Assembly: GCF_001984175.1 (NCBI RefSeq)
Contig: NZ_MTQP01000065.1
Coordinates: forward strand, 1-64,000
Length of the DNA: 64,000 bases
Reading direction: 5' to 3'
Source: Saccharothrix sp. ALI-22-I
GTDB lineage: Bacteria > Actinomycetota > Actinomycetes > Mycobacteriales > Pseudonocardiaceae
Under the pieces are notes generated by a model. The model was not told where the DNA came from and ran no database searches. It saw only the letters and a list, made by a program, of their open reading frames with translations. This document shows positions 45,401-53,140 of the stretch, piece by piece (position 1 is the first letter of the stretch; every line of letters begins with the position of its first letter). Both the position numbers and the translations under genes were made by a program.

Positions 45401-46527
45401 ACCTGGCCCGGGGCAGCTTTCCCGCCGACGGCGATATCGCCGACCTGCCGTCGTTCGCCCAGGTCCGCGGCGCGTCGAGCGGTGTCCGGGCGGTCCTCGA
45501 CGCCGCGCGGGCCGTCGCCGCGACGTGGCCGACGTTGCCGCACTCCCCGAAGAACCTCGGCGACGCGGCGCACCGGTTGGCCGAGTCGGTGCACGCCTGT
45601 CGTGCCGTGCTCAGCGGTCGGGCGGATCTCGACCTGGACTCCGACGAGGACGTCCAGGTCTTCTCCGCGATGGTGGACGGGGTCCGGGTGGGCGCCGCCG
45701 CGCTGTTCGACCTGCTGCGGCGGGAAGCGGACCAGAGCCGTCAGGACATCACCGGCCAGGAGCGGGAGCTGTTCGACAAGACCCTGACCGGCGACACCCG
45801 TCGCCACCTCGCCGCGCGGATTCGGCAGGCGCACGAGCTGGTCGACGGCATGAACGCCCGCCTCGAACGCGTGCGCACCGCGTCCAAAGTGGCGGTTCGG
45901 CTGGTCTGGGAGGTCTCACCCGACCTGCCGCCGGGCACCAAGGCCGCCCGCGACCTCCTGCTGAAGGACCCGGTGCGGCTGACCGACGCGGACCGGGAGT
46001 CGCTGCACCGGTTCTTCCGGGACCGCATCGAGCAGGCGAAGGCCGACGACACCGCGGTCGGCTGGGAACAGCAGCTCGGCCAGGTCTTCGACTACACGGG
46101 GTGGCACCGCTTCGTGGTGAAGGTCGACCGGGCCAACGGTTCCGGCTGGCAGCCGCTGACCAGGAAGCTGCACGGCGCGCTGTCGGGTGGTGAGAAGGCG
46201 ATCGCCCTGCACCTGCCGCTGTTCGCCGCCGTGGCGGCCCACTACCAGGCGGTGTCCGAGGCGCCGCGGATCATCCTGCTGGACGAGGTGTTCGTCGGCG
46301 TCGACAGCGCCAACCGCGGCCAGGTGTTCGAGCTGTTGTCGGCCCTGGACCTGGATCTCGTTCTCACCTCCGACCACGAGTGGTGCACCTATCGCGAGTT
46401 GGACGGCATCGCCATCCACCAGTTGATCACCGGTGGCGACGGCGACGACGCGGTCACCACCGCCCGATTCGTGTGGGACGGCGCCGACCTGGTCACCGGG
46501 GAAGCACGTGGTGATTCCGGGTCGTGA
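42466..46527 (+). CDS. jetC: Wadjet JetC, TIGR02680 family SMC-like ATPase
   Basis: The protein has 1353 residues, typical for type II JetC. Walker A is GPNGTGKS (residues 50-57), the Q-loop region RTMHWNLMGEGASG, the signature LSGGEKA (1239-1245), and Walker B RIILLDEVFVGVD (about 1268-1280). Two long coiled-coil stretches (about 260-560 and 730-1080) enclose a hinge-like segment (about 590-720) starting LWRLVRFADAVPDHVRASVE. It extrudes DNA loops and senses small circular DNA. A short AT-richer tract without genes follows the stop (46528-46711). Confidence 0.92.
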   Translation: MTVTELPHTAVVPDAEAVPRWVPERAGILNVWRYYDEVFTFHKGRLLLRGPNGTGKSKALELLLPFLFDANLRANRLSTFGTSERTMHWNLMGEGASGVTRVGYVWLEFRFTDGASERWFTCGARLAATKHTSAVHPDYFTTGQRVDEPGGLLLKADGHPLTKKALESALGEHGVLHQSAADYRAAVRSTLFPGLSEQRYDALITALLQLRTPKLSQRLDPALLSTLLSKALPPLGEAEIGELAEGFERLDRQREQLKRLDDEVEAARDLRAKQRAYAQRVLRAASAGLISATTEMSRLADAAKQSEEEHRDAARRKDEAVRRGEALDDRIADTEGRIEGLVDSEAYRRGQELDRLRTQAREASATARSRRADATRLREVAEADEEEAASAAGIVESRSAAVRSMADEVVAAATRVGLGAVPAEIGNDPADTSRSRMLLRAAVQARTEQVTSVRAALDEHDRAVSGRQQAETALEEAREDLSEATAHRVEAAEHRDTALAELTDAVRDWAAGCRELVFPDPDAVADLVASEAAVLAEVDAAAGRVLHVITRDETLAESAVREAEREKAAIAAEIARLSGVEDLPPDPPPTRTADRATLTGAPLWRLVRFADAVPDHVRASVEAALQASGLLDAWVGHDGAVEGHDTFAVPDAAPAAPGGSLADILVPETDAAVPADVVIRLLAGIAYGERLPDGHPAAIGADGGWRLANVRGTWHKDEAAHIGALARRNARQRRLAELRERITALDAVIEEHTAVLRSLASRRAALEAERAGRPGHARADEAALELTRAESAVSSADGVVRRSLDALAGKEQEVNRALRGLTAVAAEHGLPADRAALTAVDAAVAGFRAQADAWIDGHAVLLSARDTAARLAAQAGRSRSIAEQRESEAGEAETRALRLGGALEAVEGTIGVDYRQVLDELADLRDLLVELKRQANANRGEANGLAERLGELNSRRVTDAQARDRAAEARDLAAERFRHLARGSFPADGDIADLPSFAQVRGASSGVRAVLDAARAVAATWPTLPHSPKNLGDAAHRLAESVHACRAVLSGRADLDLDSDEDVQVFSAMVDGVRVGAAALFDLLRREADQSRQDITGQERELFDKTLTGDTRRHLAARIRQAHELVDGMNARLERVRTASKVAVRLVWEVSPDLPPGTKAARDLLLKDPVRLTDADRESLHRFFRDRIEQAKADDTAVGWEQQLGQVFDYTGWHRFVVKVDRANGSGWQPLTRKLHGALSGGEKAIALHLPLFAAVAAHYQAVSEAPRIILLDEVFVGVDSANRGQVFELLSALDLDLVLTSDHEWCTYRELDGIAIHQLITGGDGDDAVTTARFVWDGADLVTGEARGDSGS

Positions 46528-46711
46528 GGTGAACTCGCGATAAGGTGAAATAATCCCAACTACATTGCTGAACCGGTTACTTGGTGACGTTCGCTCCTCC
46601 TGTTCGTCGGGAATGGCGGAAATGACGCACCGGGCGTCGGCGTCGCAAAGCCTCGCACGCGCCACCACACGCCCCGCACACACGCCGTGCACAGTCAGAG
46701 CGACTGCCGGG

Positions 46712-47359
46712 TCACCGGTCCGCTGCGGTGGGGTAGTCGGCCGAGAACACGTCCACCTGCGGCAGGTCGTGACCCAGCCGGTCCCGTTTCGCGGTGAGGT
46801 AGCCGATGTTGTGCTGGTTCGGGCGCATCAGGTGCGGCACGCGGGCCGCCACCTCGATGCCGCGGCTCTCCAGCGCCTCGATCTTGTCCGGGTTGTTGGA
46901 CATCAACCGCACGGACAGCACGCGCAGGTGCTTCAGGATGCGTGCGGCGGGGGTGTAGTCCCGGACGTCGACCGGCAGACCCAGGGTGGTCGCGGAGTCG
47001 AGCGTGTCCATGCCCTGCTCGTCCTGGAGCACGTGCGTGCGCACCTTGGCCACCAGGCCGATCCCGCGTCCCTCATGGCCTCGCAGGTAGATCAGGATGC
47101 CGGCGCCCTCGGCGACGATCCGGTCCAGTGCGGCGTCGAGCTGGTCGCCGCACTCGCAGCGCATCGCACCGAAGATGTCACCGGTCATGCACTCCGAGTG
47201 CACGCGCACCAGCACGTTCTCGCGCATTCTGGTCCGGCCGTAGACGAGGGCCATGTGTTCGTGCCCGTCCGCCCGGAACGCCACCGCGCGGAACGTGCCG
47301 CGGCGCGTGACCAGGTCGGACTCCGCCACGTCCTGGTCGTTGAAGGCTTCCTCGTGCAT
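46712..47359 (-). CDS. ribA: Divergent GTP cyclohydrolase II (possible FAPy-producing type)
   Basis: The protein has 215 residues, the length of a stand-alone GCH II. Zinc ligands Cys57, Cys68 and Cys70 lie in HSECMTGDIFGAMRCECGDQ, the phosphate/GTP loop in RGHEGRGIGL, and the nucleophilic Arg in VDVRDY (Arg133). Compared with the E. coli enzyme, the two tyrosines in RAYALQDQGYDT are replaced here by His109 and Met117, with one inserted residue. In Streptomyces coelicolor SCO6655, as I recall, a Tyr-to-Met switch makes the enzyme stop at the formyl-pyrimidine FAPy. No riboflavin genes are nearby. It is divergent from a PTPS homologue, as part of a pterin-like gene cluster. Confidence 0.85.
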   Translation of the reverse strand: MHEEAFNDQDVAESDLVTRRGTFRAVAFRADGHEHMALVYGRTRMRENVLVRVHSECMTGDIFGAMRCECGDQLDAALDRIVAEGAGILIYLRGHEGRGIGLVAKVRTHVLQDEQGMDTLDSATTLGLPVDVRDYTPAARILKHLRVLSVRLMSNNPDKIEALESRGIEVAARVPHLMRPNQHNIGYLTAKRDRLGHDLPQVDVFSADYPTAADR

Positions 47360-47449
47360 CCGGCTCCCTCGTCCACCCGACACCGGTCCAACGTTCACTA
47401 CGCTCGACCGGAACTTGCACCGTAGCTCGCTCACTCGGCGGAGGTCACC

Positions 47450-47848
47450 CTGTTCAGCATCACCGTTCGTGATCACGTGATGATCGCCCACAGCTTCCGC
47501 GGCGAGGTCTTCGGTCCGGCACAGCGCCTGCACGGAGCAACGTTCGTAGTGGACGCGAGGTTCAAACGGGCCGATCTCGACTCGGACAACATCGTCGTCG
47601 ACATCGGACTGGCGACCGAGCAACTGCGCTCGGTCCTGGGCGAACTCAACTACCGCAACCTCGACGACGTGCCCGCGTTCGCCGGGATCAACACGTCGAC
47701 CGAGTTCCTGGCCAAACACATCGCCGACCAACTCGCGGACCTGGTCCACGCGGGTGCGCTCGGCGAAGGCGCCCGCGGCCTGGCGGCCATCGAGGTCAGC
47801 CTGCACGAGTCGCACGTCGCCTGGGCGAGCTACGAACGCCCGCTGTGA
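47450..47848 (+). CDS. 6-pyruvoyl-tetrahydropterin synthase homologue lacking catalytic and zinc residues
   Basis: The protein has 132 residues and is a single T-fold domain. The start appears to be CTG: CGGAGG (47438-47443) is six bases upstream, and the resulting N-terminus [20 protein letters not shown] is what the family requires. The GTG at 47477 would cut the first strand. The zinc/catalytic motif CxxxHGH of PTPS/QueD is AQRLHGA here: the Cys position is Ala24 and the second His is Ala30. The pterin-anchoring Glu region is kept ([13 protein letters not shown]). It resembles SCO6650 of S. coelicolor, reported to lack zinc and the catalytic triad. Its end overlaps the glycosyltransferase start (GTGA). 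Confidence 0.8.
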   Translation: MFSITVRDHVMIAHSFRGEVFGPAQRLHGATFVVDARFKRADLDSDNIVVDIGLATEQLRSVLGELNYRNLDDVPAFAGINTSTEFLAKHIADQLADLVHAGALGEGARGLAAIEVSLHESHVAWASYERPL

Positions 47849-48870
47849 CGCTCCACTTCGTCCTGCCCGGCGACGTGGACGACCCCACGTCGCCGAGCGG
47901 CGGCAACGTCTACGACCGCCGCGTCATCCAGAGCCTGGCCAAGCTGGGCACGGCAGTGCGCGAGATCACCATCCCCGGCACCTGGCCGCAGCCCTCGCAC
48001 ACCGCCCGTGCGCGGCTGGACCAGGCACTGGCCGGCATCGAGGACGGCGCGGTCGTGCTCCTGGACGGCCTGGTGGCGTGCGGCGTGCCTGAGGTGGTCG
48101 TGCCGCACGCCGGTCGGCTGCGCCTGGTGGTCCTGGTGCACCTGCCGTTGGCCGACGAGACGGGCCTGCCACCCTCGGTTGCCGCACGCCTGGACGCCGC
48201 CGAACGCGAGTGCCTGCACGCCGCCGGCGCCGTCGTGGCCACCAGCCCGTGGGCGGCACGACGACTAGCCGGCCACCACGGCCTGGCCCGAGTCCACGCC
48301 ATCACCCCCGGCACCGACCCCGCGCCGCCGGCCACCGGCACCGACGGCGTGTCCCGGCTGCTCTGCGTCGCCTCGCTGACTCCGCGCAAGGGCCACGACG
48401 TGCTGGTGGAAGCCCTGGCCACCGTCACCGACGTCCCGTGGACCTGCGCGTTCGTCGGTCCTGAGCGATCCGGCGGTCCAGTCCGTGACCTGATCGCCCA
48501 ACACGGGCTAGCCGACCGGATCGACCTGATCGGCCCACTCACCGGCAAGCCACTGGACCGCGCGTACGCGACCGCCGACCTGTTCGTGCTGCCATCCCGC
48601 GCCGAGACCTACGGCATGGTCGTCACCGAGGCACTGGCCCGCGGCGTGCCGGTGATAGCGAGTTCCGTACCCGACGCACTCGGTAACGGCGGCCTGCTCC
48701 TCCCACCCGACGACGTGACCGCGTTCGCGCAGGCCCTGCGCCGGTGGTTCACCGACGAGGACTGGCGCCGTGACCTGCGCAGCCGTGCTCTGACCCGCCG
48801 CACTGAGCTGTCCACATGGGACGAAACGGCGGCCGAACTGGTGAGGGTGCCGGCTAGTCTGCGGGCATGA
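47845..48870 (+). CDS. Glycosyltransferase family 4
   Basis: The protein has 341 residues with a GT-B fold. The N-terminal glycine-rich acceptor motif is [20 protein letters not shown]. The C-terminal donor domain contains [20 protein letters not shown] and the EX7E motif in [20 protein letters not shown]. There is no signal peptide. It sits between the PTPS homologue and a methyltransferase in an operon with overlapping ends. It probably transfers a sugar to the pathway intermediate. Donor and acceptor cannot be told from sequence. Confidence 0.9.
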   Translation: MTLHFVLPGDVDDPTSPSGGNVYDRRVIQSLAKLGTAVREITIPGTWPQPSHTARARLDQALAGIEDGAVVLLDGLVACGVPEVVVPHAGRLRLVVLVHLPLADETGLPPSVAARLDAAERECLHAAGAVVATSPWAARRLAGHHGLARVHAITPGTDPAPPATGTDGVSRLLCVASLTPRKGHDVLVEALATVTDVPWTCAFVGPERSGGPVRDLIAQHGLADRIDLIGPLTGKPLDRAYATADLFVLPSRAETYGMVVTEALARGVPVIASSVPDALGNGGLLLPPDDVTAFAQALRRWFTDEDWRRDLRSRALTRRTELSTWDETAAELVRVPASLRA

Positions 48871-49661
48871 GCGACTTCGCCCCGGAATGGCTGGCACTGC
48901 GTGAGAAGGCCGATGCGGACGCCCGCGCGGTGGATCTGGTCGAGCGGCTGCGCAAGATCGATCTGAACCGGACACCCCTCGTGGTGCGTGATCTCGGGTG
49001 TGGAACGGGATCGTTGGGACGATGGCTCACCGGGCGGTTGGACGGTCCGCAGCACTGGGTGCTGCAGGACCGCGACCCCCGTCTGCTCGGCATCGCGGCG
49101 GCGGGCATGACGGGCGTCACCGTGGAGACGCGGGAGGGCGACCTGACCGCGCTCACTGCCGCTGACCTGGCCGGCACGTCACTCGTCACGGCGTCGGCTC
49201 TGCTCGACTTGCTGACGGCTGACGAGGTCGAGGGGCTGGCTGAGGCGTGCGTCGGCGCGGGGTGTCCGGCGCTGCTCACGCTGTCCGTGGCGGGGCGGGT
49301 CGAGTTCGACCCCGCCGAACCGTTGAACGCGGAGCCTGCCGACGCCGAGTTCGAGGCCGCGTTCAACGCCCACCAACGGCGGGAAGTGGCAGGTCGTCGG
49401 CTGCTCGGGCCGGACGCCGCCGAGGCTGCGGTCAAGGCCTTCGAACGCCGGGGCGCGGAGGTGACGACGAGCCCCAGCCCGTGGCGGCTGGGGCCGGACC
49501 AGGCCGCGCTGGCAGGGGAGTGGCTGCGCGGCTGGGTGGCCGCGGCGGTCGAGCAGGAGCCCCGCCTCGCCGCCGAAGCCCCCGCCTACCTGCGACGCAA
49601 GCTCGACAACGGTCCGCGCGTGGTCGTGCACCACACCGATCTGCTGGCGGTGCCTCGGTGA
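48867..49661 (+). CDS. Class I SAM-dependent methyltransferase
   Basis: The protein has 264 residues. Motif I is VVRDLGCGTGSLGRWLTGRL, the acidic motif II VLQDRDPRLLG, and motif III/IV region GTSLVTASALLDLLTADEVE, all in a Rossmann methyltransferase fold. An additional C-terminal 70 residues (GPDQAALAGEWLRGWVAAAV) are helical. It overlaps both neighbours (ATGA, GTGA), so it is strictly co-expressed with the glycosyltransferase and the membrane protein. The target atom is unknown. Confidence 0.88.
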   Translation: MSDFAPEWLALREKADADARAVDLVERLRKIDLNRTPLVVRDLGCGTGSLGRWLTGRLDGPQHWVLQDRDPRLLGIAAAGMTGVTVETREGDLTALTAADLAGTSLVTASALLDLLTADEVEGLAEACVGAGCPALLTLSVAGRVEFDPAEPLNAEPADAEFEAAFNAHQRREVAGRRLLGPDAAEAAVKAFERRGAEVTTSPSPWRLGPDQAALAGEWLRGWVAAAVEQEPRLAAEAPAYLRRKLDNGPRVVVHHTDLLAVPR

Positions 49662-50608
49662 AGCGGCTCTGGCCTTGGCTGCGGTTGCTCGGCGCGATCG
49701 GCATCCTGGTGGCGCTGGGGTGGCGGTTGGGTGCGGATGCGTTTGTGGACGGACTCCGTGCGGTCAATGTGTGGTCGGTTGTCGCGGCGCTTGGTATTGG
49801 GCTGTTGACCACGGTGCTCAGTGCGTGGCGGTGGTGTGTCATTGCTCGTCGCCTTGGGCTGCCGCTCACCCTTGGGACGGCCGTGTCGGACTACTACCGG
49901 GGGCTGTTGCTCAACGCGGTGCTGCCCGCCGGCGTGCTGGGTGACGTGCACCGGGCGGTGAGTCACGGGCGGCAGGCCGGTGATGTGGGGCGCGGTGTGC
50001 GGGCGGTGGTGTTCGAGCGGGCTGCGGGGCAGGTGGTGCTCATCGGGCTTGGTGTCGCGGTGCTGTTCAGCCAGTCTGTGCCGGTTGAGCTGCCTGGTCG
50101 GGGTGTCCTGGTGACGGGGCTGGTCGTGCTTGCAATAGCGGGCGTGGTCGCGGGGCGGTCCACCAAGGTGCGTCGGATGCTCGGGACGACGTGGGCGGAC
50201 GCTCGAACGGGTCTGGTGAACCGCGAGGTGCTGCCGAAGGTCGTGCTGCTGTCGGCGGCGACGTTGGCCGGGCACGTGGCGCTGTTCGTCGTCGCGGCCA
50301 GGGTCGCCGGCTCGGAGGCTTCGATCGGACGGCTCGTCCCGCTGATCGTGCTCGCGTTGCTGGTGATGGCCGTGCCGGTGAACGTCGGTGGCTTCGGGCC
50401 GCGTGAAGCGTTCCTGGCGGTGGCGTTCGGCGCGGCGGGTCTGGGTGCGGCCCAAGGGTTGACGACCGGGGTCGTTTACGGGGTGCTGGCGATGATCAGC
50501 AGCCTGCCCGGTGTCCTCACGCTGTTCCGCCGCACCTCAGAACACCGCGAGGTACTGACCGAACGACTCGACCAGCGCCGCGAGCAGGTCCCGGCCCTTG
50601 TCGGCTGA
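49658..50608 (+). CDS. LPG-synthetase/flippase-like membrane protein (UPF0104 family)
   Basis: The protein has 316 residues and about eight helices. The UPF0104/lysylphosphatidylglycerol synthase TM-region signature is seen as DYYRGLLLNAVLPAGVLGDV, then HRAVSHGR, and VPVNVGGFGPREAFLAVAFG. Proteins of this fold move or modify lipid-linked molecules across the membrane. In this operon it may flip a glycolipid-like product. The GTG start overlaps the methyltransferase stop. Its last 72 bases overlap the 3' end of the convergent creatininase gene. Confidence 0.85.
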   Translation: MKRLWPWLRLLGAIGILVALGWRLGADAFVDGLRAVNVWSVVAALGIGLLTTVLSAWRWCVIARRLGLPLTLGTAVSDYYRGLLLNAVLPAGVLGDVHRAVSHGRQAGDVGRGVRAVVFERAAGQVVLIGLGVAVLFSQSVPVELPGRGVLVTGLVVLAIAGVVAGRSTKVRRMLGTTWADARTGLVNREVLPKVVLLSAATLAGHVALFVVAARVAGSEASIGRLVPLIVLALLVMAVPVNVGGFGPREAFLAVAFGAAGLGAAQGLTTGVVYGVLAMISSLPGVLTLFRRTSEHREVLTERLDQRREQVPALVG

Positions 50609-51220
50609 CGCCAGCGAAGGACGGCCGATCACCCCGGACGACGTGTACGGCGCGAGGCCCAACGTGAGCATGTGCGGCCGGTCGTCGGCCAGGTGGTCGC
50701 TCGTCTCGTAACCGTATTTCAGCAGCTCAGGGTGGGCGTGCAGGAGGATGGAGGTCTCCAGTTCGCCCGCGTGCATATCGCTGCGGGACGAGGTCTTAAG
50801 GCCGGCGGCAGCGCGCGCCACGGCCCAGTCGCCGCTGGCGGGGAACAACGCCATCCCCTCGGACTCCTGCACGATGTTCGACAGCACGTAGTTCCCGCCG
50901 TGCCCGTTGACCAGCACCAAGTGCGGCACGCCGGACCGGCGCAACGAGTCCGCGACGTCCCGCACCACCGAGTACAGCGTCCGCGCCGAGATGCTCACCG
51001 TGCCCGGCCAGTCGGCGTGCTCGTGCGAGCACGAGATCGTGATCGGCGGCAGCAGCTGCACGGGGTGCGCGTCGGCGATCGCCCGCGCGATCGTGCAGGC
51101 GATGACCGTGTCCGTCGCCAACGGCAGGTACGGGCCGTGCTGCTCGTGGCTGCCGACGGGCAGCACGGCCACGGTCGCCGCACGCGCCCGCACGTCCTCG
51201 GTGGTGTCAGGCAGGTACAT
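50537..51220 (-). CDS. Creatininase-family amidohydrolase (possible ArfB-like formamide hydrolase)
   Basis: The protein has 227 residues. The metal site is intact: LPVGSHEQHGPYLPLATDT (Glu26, His28, Asp37), NGHGGN, and HAGELETS. The family includes creatininase, MftE peptidases and archaeal ArfB, which deformylates FAPy in riboflavin and F420 synthesis. With a FAPy-type cyclohydrolase and a RibD-type reductase in the same cluster, an ArfB role is the most economical reading; this is inference. ATG 51220 lies inside the end of the dehydrogenase gene (14-base overlap), so the two are coupled. Confidence 0.85.
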   Translation of the reverse strand: MYLPDTTEDVRARAATVAVLPVGSHEQHGPYLPLATDTVIACTIARAIADAHPVQLLPPITISCSHEHADWPGTVSISARTLYSVVRDVADSLRRSGVPHLVLVNGHGGNYVLSNIVQESEGMALFPASGDWAVARAAAGLKTSSRSDMHAGELETSILLHAHPELLKYGYETSDHLADDRPHMLTLGLAPYTSSGVIGRPSLASADKGRDLLAALVESFGQYLAVF

Positions 51221-52184
51221 GCCCGGGACCGTAACCAATCCGGTGGCACAGGGCCGGGAGTTCGCCACTGGCCAACCTCGGCAGCACGTCCGGCAGGTCG
51301 TCGAACCGGCTCTCACCGGTGATCAGCGCGTCGAACGCGGGATCGGCGAGCAGATCCAGAGCAAGGGACATCCGCTCGGCGTACGTCCGGTCCGGCCGCG
51401 CGACCACGCCCACCTGACTGCTGCGCAGACGCAGCCTGCGGGAGTGGAAGAACTCGCCCAGCGGCACGCTGACCCGGCGGTCGCCGTACCAACTCAGCTC
51501 GACCACCTGCCCCTCCGGCGCGAGCAGCGCCAACGACCGCTCCAGCCCCGCGTCGGTCGCACTCGCGTGCACGACGAGATCACAGTTACCCTCAGCCTCC
51601 TCGGGCAATGCGAAGGCCACGCCCAACGCGGCGGCCACCGACGCACGGCCGGGGTCGGCGTCGACCAGTTGCAGCCGCACGCCGGGGAACCGGGCGAGCA
51701 CGGCGGCCACACTGCACCCGACCATCCCGCCGCCGACCACCGCGATCCGGTCACCGATCAACGGTTTCGCGTCCCACACCGCGTTCACCGCCGTCTCCAC
51801 CGTCCCCGCCAGCACCGCGCGCGCGGCGGGCACCGCGTCCGGCACGGGCGTCACCGCGTCGGCCGACACCACGTAGTGCGTCTGATGTGGATAGAGGCAG
51901 AACACCGTGCGGCCCAGGAGCGGACCCTGTTCCACCACACCGACGTTGAGGTAGCCGTACTTGACCGGCCACGGGAAGTCACCCTCCTGGAACGGTGCCC
52001 GCATCACGTCGTGCTGGTTCTCCGGCACACCACCGCGCAGCACCAGCGTTTCCGTACCCCGGCTGATGCCCGAGTACAAGGTGCGCACGAGGACTTCACC
52101 CGGCCCGGGCTCGGGCAGGACGACCGATCGGATCTCACTTTTTCCCGATGAGGTGAACCAGAGGGCCCTCGCCTTGCGTGTCAT
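51207..52184 (-). CDS. MDR-family dehydrogenase without the usual catalytic zinc Cys (BchC-like)
   Basis: The protein has 325 residues. The GroES-like N-terminal domain has SGISRGTETLV where zinc alcohol dehydrogenases carry the catalytic Cys (CGVCGTD type). This is the pattern of the BchC-like branch. The Rossmann domain has IAVVGGGMVGCSVAAVLARF (GxGxxG) and LVDADPGRASVAAALG, with Asp favouring NAD. The structural zinc lobe is absent. It is the first gene of a two-gene unit with the creatininase homologue and is divergent from the CDP-alcohol phosphotransferase gene. It probably oxidises or reduces a sugar or side-chain alcohol of the product. Confidence 0.85.
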   Translation of the reverse strand: MTRKARALWFTSSGKSEIRSVVLPEPGPGEVLVRTLYSGISRGTETLVLRGGVPENQHDVMRAPFQEGDFPWPVKYGYLNVGVVEQGPLLGRTVFCLYPHQTHYVVSADAVTPVPDAVPAARAVLAGTVETAVNAVWDAKPLIGDRIAVVGGGMVGCSVAAVLARFPGVRLQLVDADPGRASVAAALGVAFALPEEAEGNCDLVVHASATDAGLERSLALLAPEGQVVELSWYGDRRVSVPLGEFFHSRRLRLRSSQVGVVARPDRTYAERMSLALDLLADPAFDALITGESRFDDLPDVLPRLASGELPALCHRIGYGPGHVPA

Positions 52185-52231
52185 CTATAACAAACCTCCG
52201 ATAGCCGGGGCCCACCGCCACGAGGGGCACG

Positions 52232-53140
52232 ATGATCACACTTCAGCACAGCACGGCGCCGGCCGTGCGCAGGGTCGCGCTGACCCGCACCCGCGAGGTC
52301 GCGTCGGTCGTTCGTGCCTCGTTTTCCGGCGATCACGCTCTTCGATCGTCGGAAAACGAGGCACGAGCGGTCGACTTCCAGGTGACCGAGCCCGCGACGC
52401 CGGAGGCGGCGCAATCCAACACAGCGCAATTCAACACAGAACCTGTCGCGTGGGCAGGCGTCCAAGTGCTCCTGCTCGCCGTGCTGGAGGCCACGGTCGG
52501 ACTCGGCGTGCTGGGCTGGCTCGTGGGCATCGCCTACGCAGTCGCCACCCAGGCGTTGCTGAGCGGTGCCGTGCAGCGGTCCGCGCGCGGCGTGCTCGGG
52601 CCTGCCGACCGCGTCACGCTCGCCAGGGGGCTCCTGGTCGGCGGCGTAACGGCGCTGGTGGCGGACGGTGCGCTGGTGGCCGGCGGGACCAGTGAGACAG
52701 CGGTCCTCGTCGTGTTCGCCGGCGTTGCGCTCGCACTGGACTTCGTGGACGGCCAGGTCGCACGTCGCACGGGCACGTCTTCGGCCATGGGTGCGCGGTT
52801 CGACATGGAGGTCGACGCGTTCCTGATCCTGGTGCTGAGCGTGCACGTCGCCCTGTCGTTCGGGCCGTGGGTGCTGGTGATGGGTGCCCTGAGGTACGCG
52901 TTCGTCGCGGCTTCCTGGGGTTTGGGCTGGTTGCGGAGTGCTCTGCCGGCGAGCTACGCGCGCAAGGTGGTGGCTGCCGTGCAGGGGATCGTGCTCGTCG
53001 TCGCCGCGTCCGGGCTGGTGCCGTACGCCGGTGTCCTGGTAGGACTGGCGCTGGCCTCGCTCATCTGGTCGTTCGGCCGTGACATCGCGTGGCTGTGGCG
53101 CAACGCTTCAGCGTCGGTGAAGGGAGTCAGCCATGCCTGA
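52232..53140 (+). CDS. CDP-alcohol phosphatidyltransferase-family membrane protein
   Basis: The protein has 302 residues. The complete active-site signature DGxxARx8Gx3Dx3D is present from DGQVARR to GARFDMEVD, in a bundle of about six to eight helices (AGVQVLLLAVLEATVGLGVL; IVLVVAASGLVPYAGVLVGL). The enzyme moves a phospho-alcohol from CDP to an acceptor at the membrane. The first 70 residues are hydrophilic, not conserved in type, and contain a palindromic insertion and a small tandem repeat. GAGGGG precedes the ATG. It overlaps the DoxX gene by eight bases. Confidence 0.9.
   Translation: MITLQHSTAPAVRRVALTRTREVASVVRASFSGDHALRSSENEARAVDFQVTEPATPEAAQSNTAQFNTEPVAWAGVQVLLLAVLEATVGLGVLGWLVGIAYAVATQALLSGAVQRSARGVLGPADRVTLARGLLVGGVTALVADGALVAGGTSETAVLVVFAGVALALDFVDGQVARRTGTSSAMGARFDMEVDAFLILVLSVHVALSFGPWVLVMGALRYAFVAASWGLGWLRSALPASYARKVVAAVQGIVLVVAASGLVPYAGVLVGLALASLIWSFGRDIAWLWRNASASVKGVSHA
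52312..52366. repeat. 23-bp near-perfect palindrome inside the CDP-alcohol phosphotransferase gene
   Basis: Left arm 52312-52334 and right arm 52344-52366 pair with a single mismatch around a 9-base loop. The outer sequence is TCGTGCCTCGTTTTCC, whose A/T content is unlike the surrounding gene. It is in frame and encodes residues about 28-45. It looks like an inserted palindromic (REP/MITE-like) element or an early intragenic hairpin. No second copy was seen in the window. Confidence 0.75.
52409..52438 (+). repeat. 15-base direct repeat in the same N-terminal region
   Basis: GCGCAATCCAACACA is followed directly by GCGCAATTCAACACA, giving the residues QSNTAQFNT. Together with the palindrome upstream it marks the first 70 codons of this gene as recently rearranged. 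Confidence 0.8.

Noticed and set aside
42313-45834. 1173-codon open frame antisense to jetC
   Set aside because: It is an artefact of GC-rich codon usage: low-complexity Arg/Gly/Val/Gln composition, no domain, and jetC on the other strand is clearly coding with all motifs.
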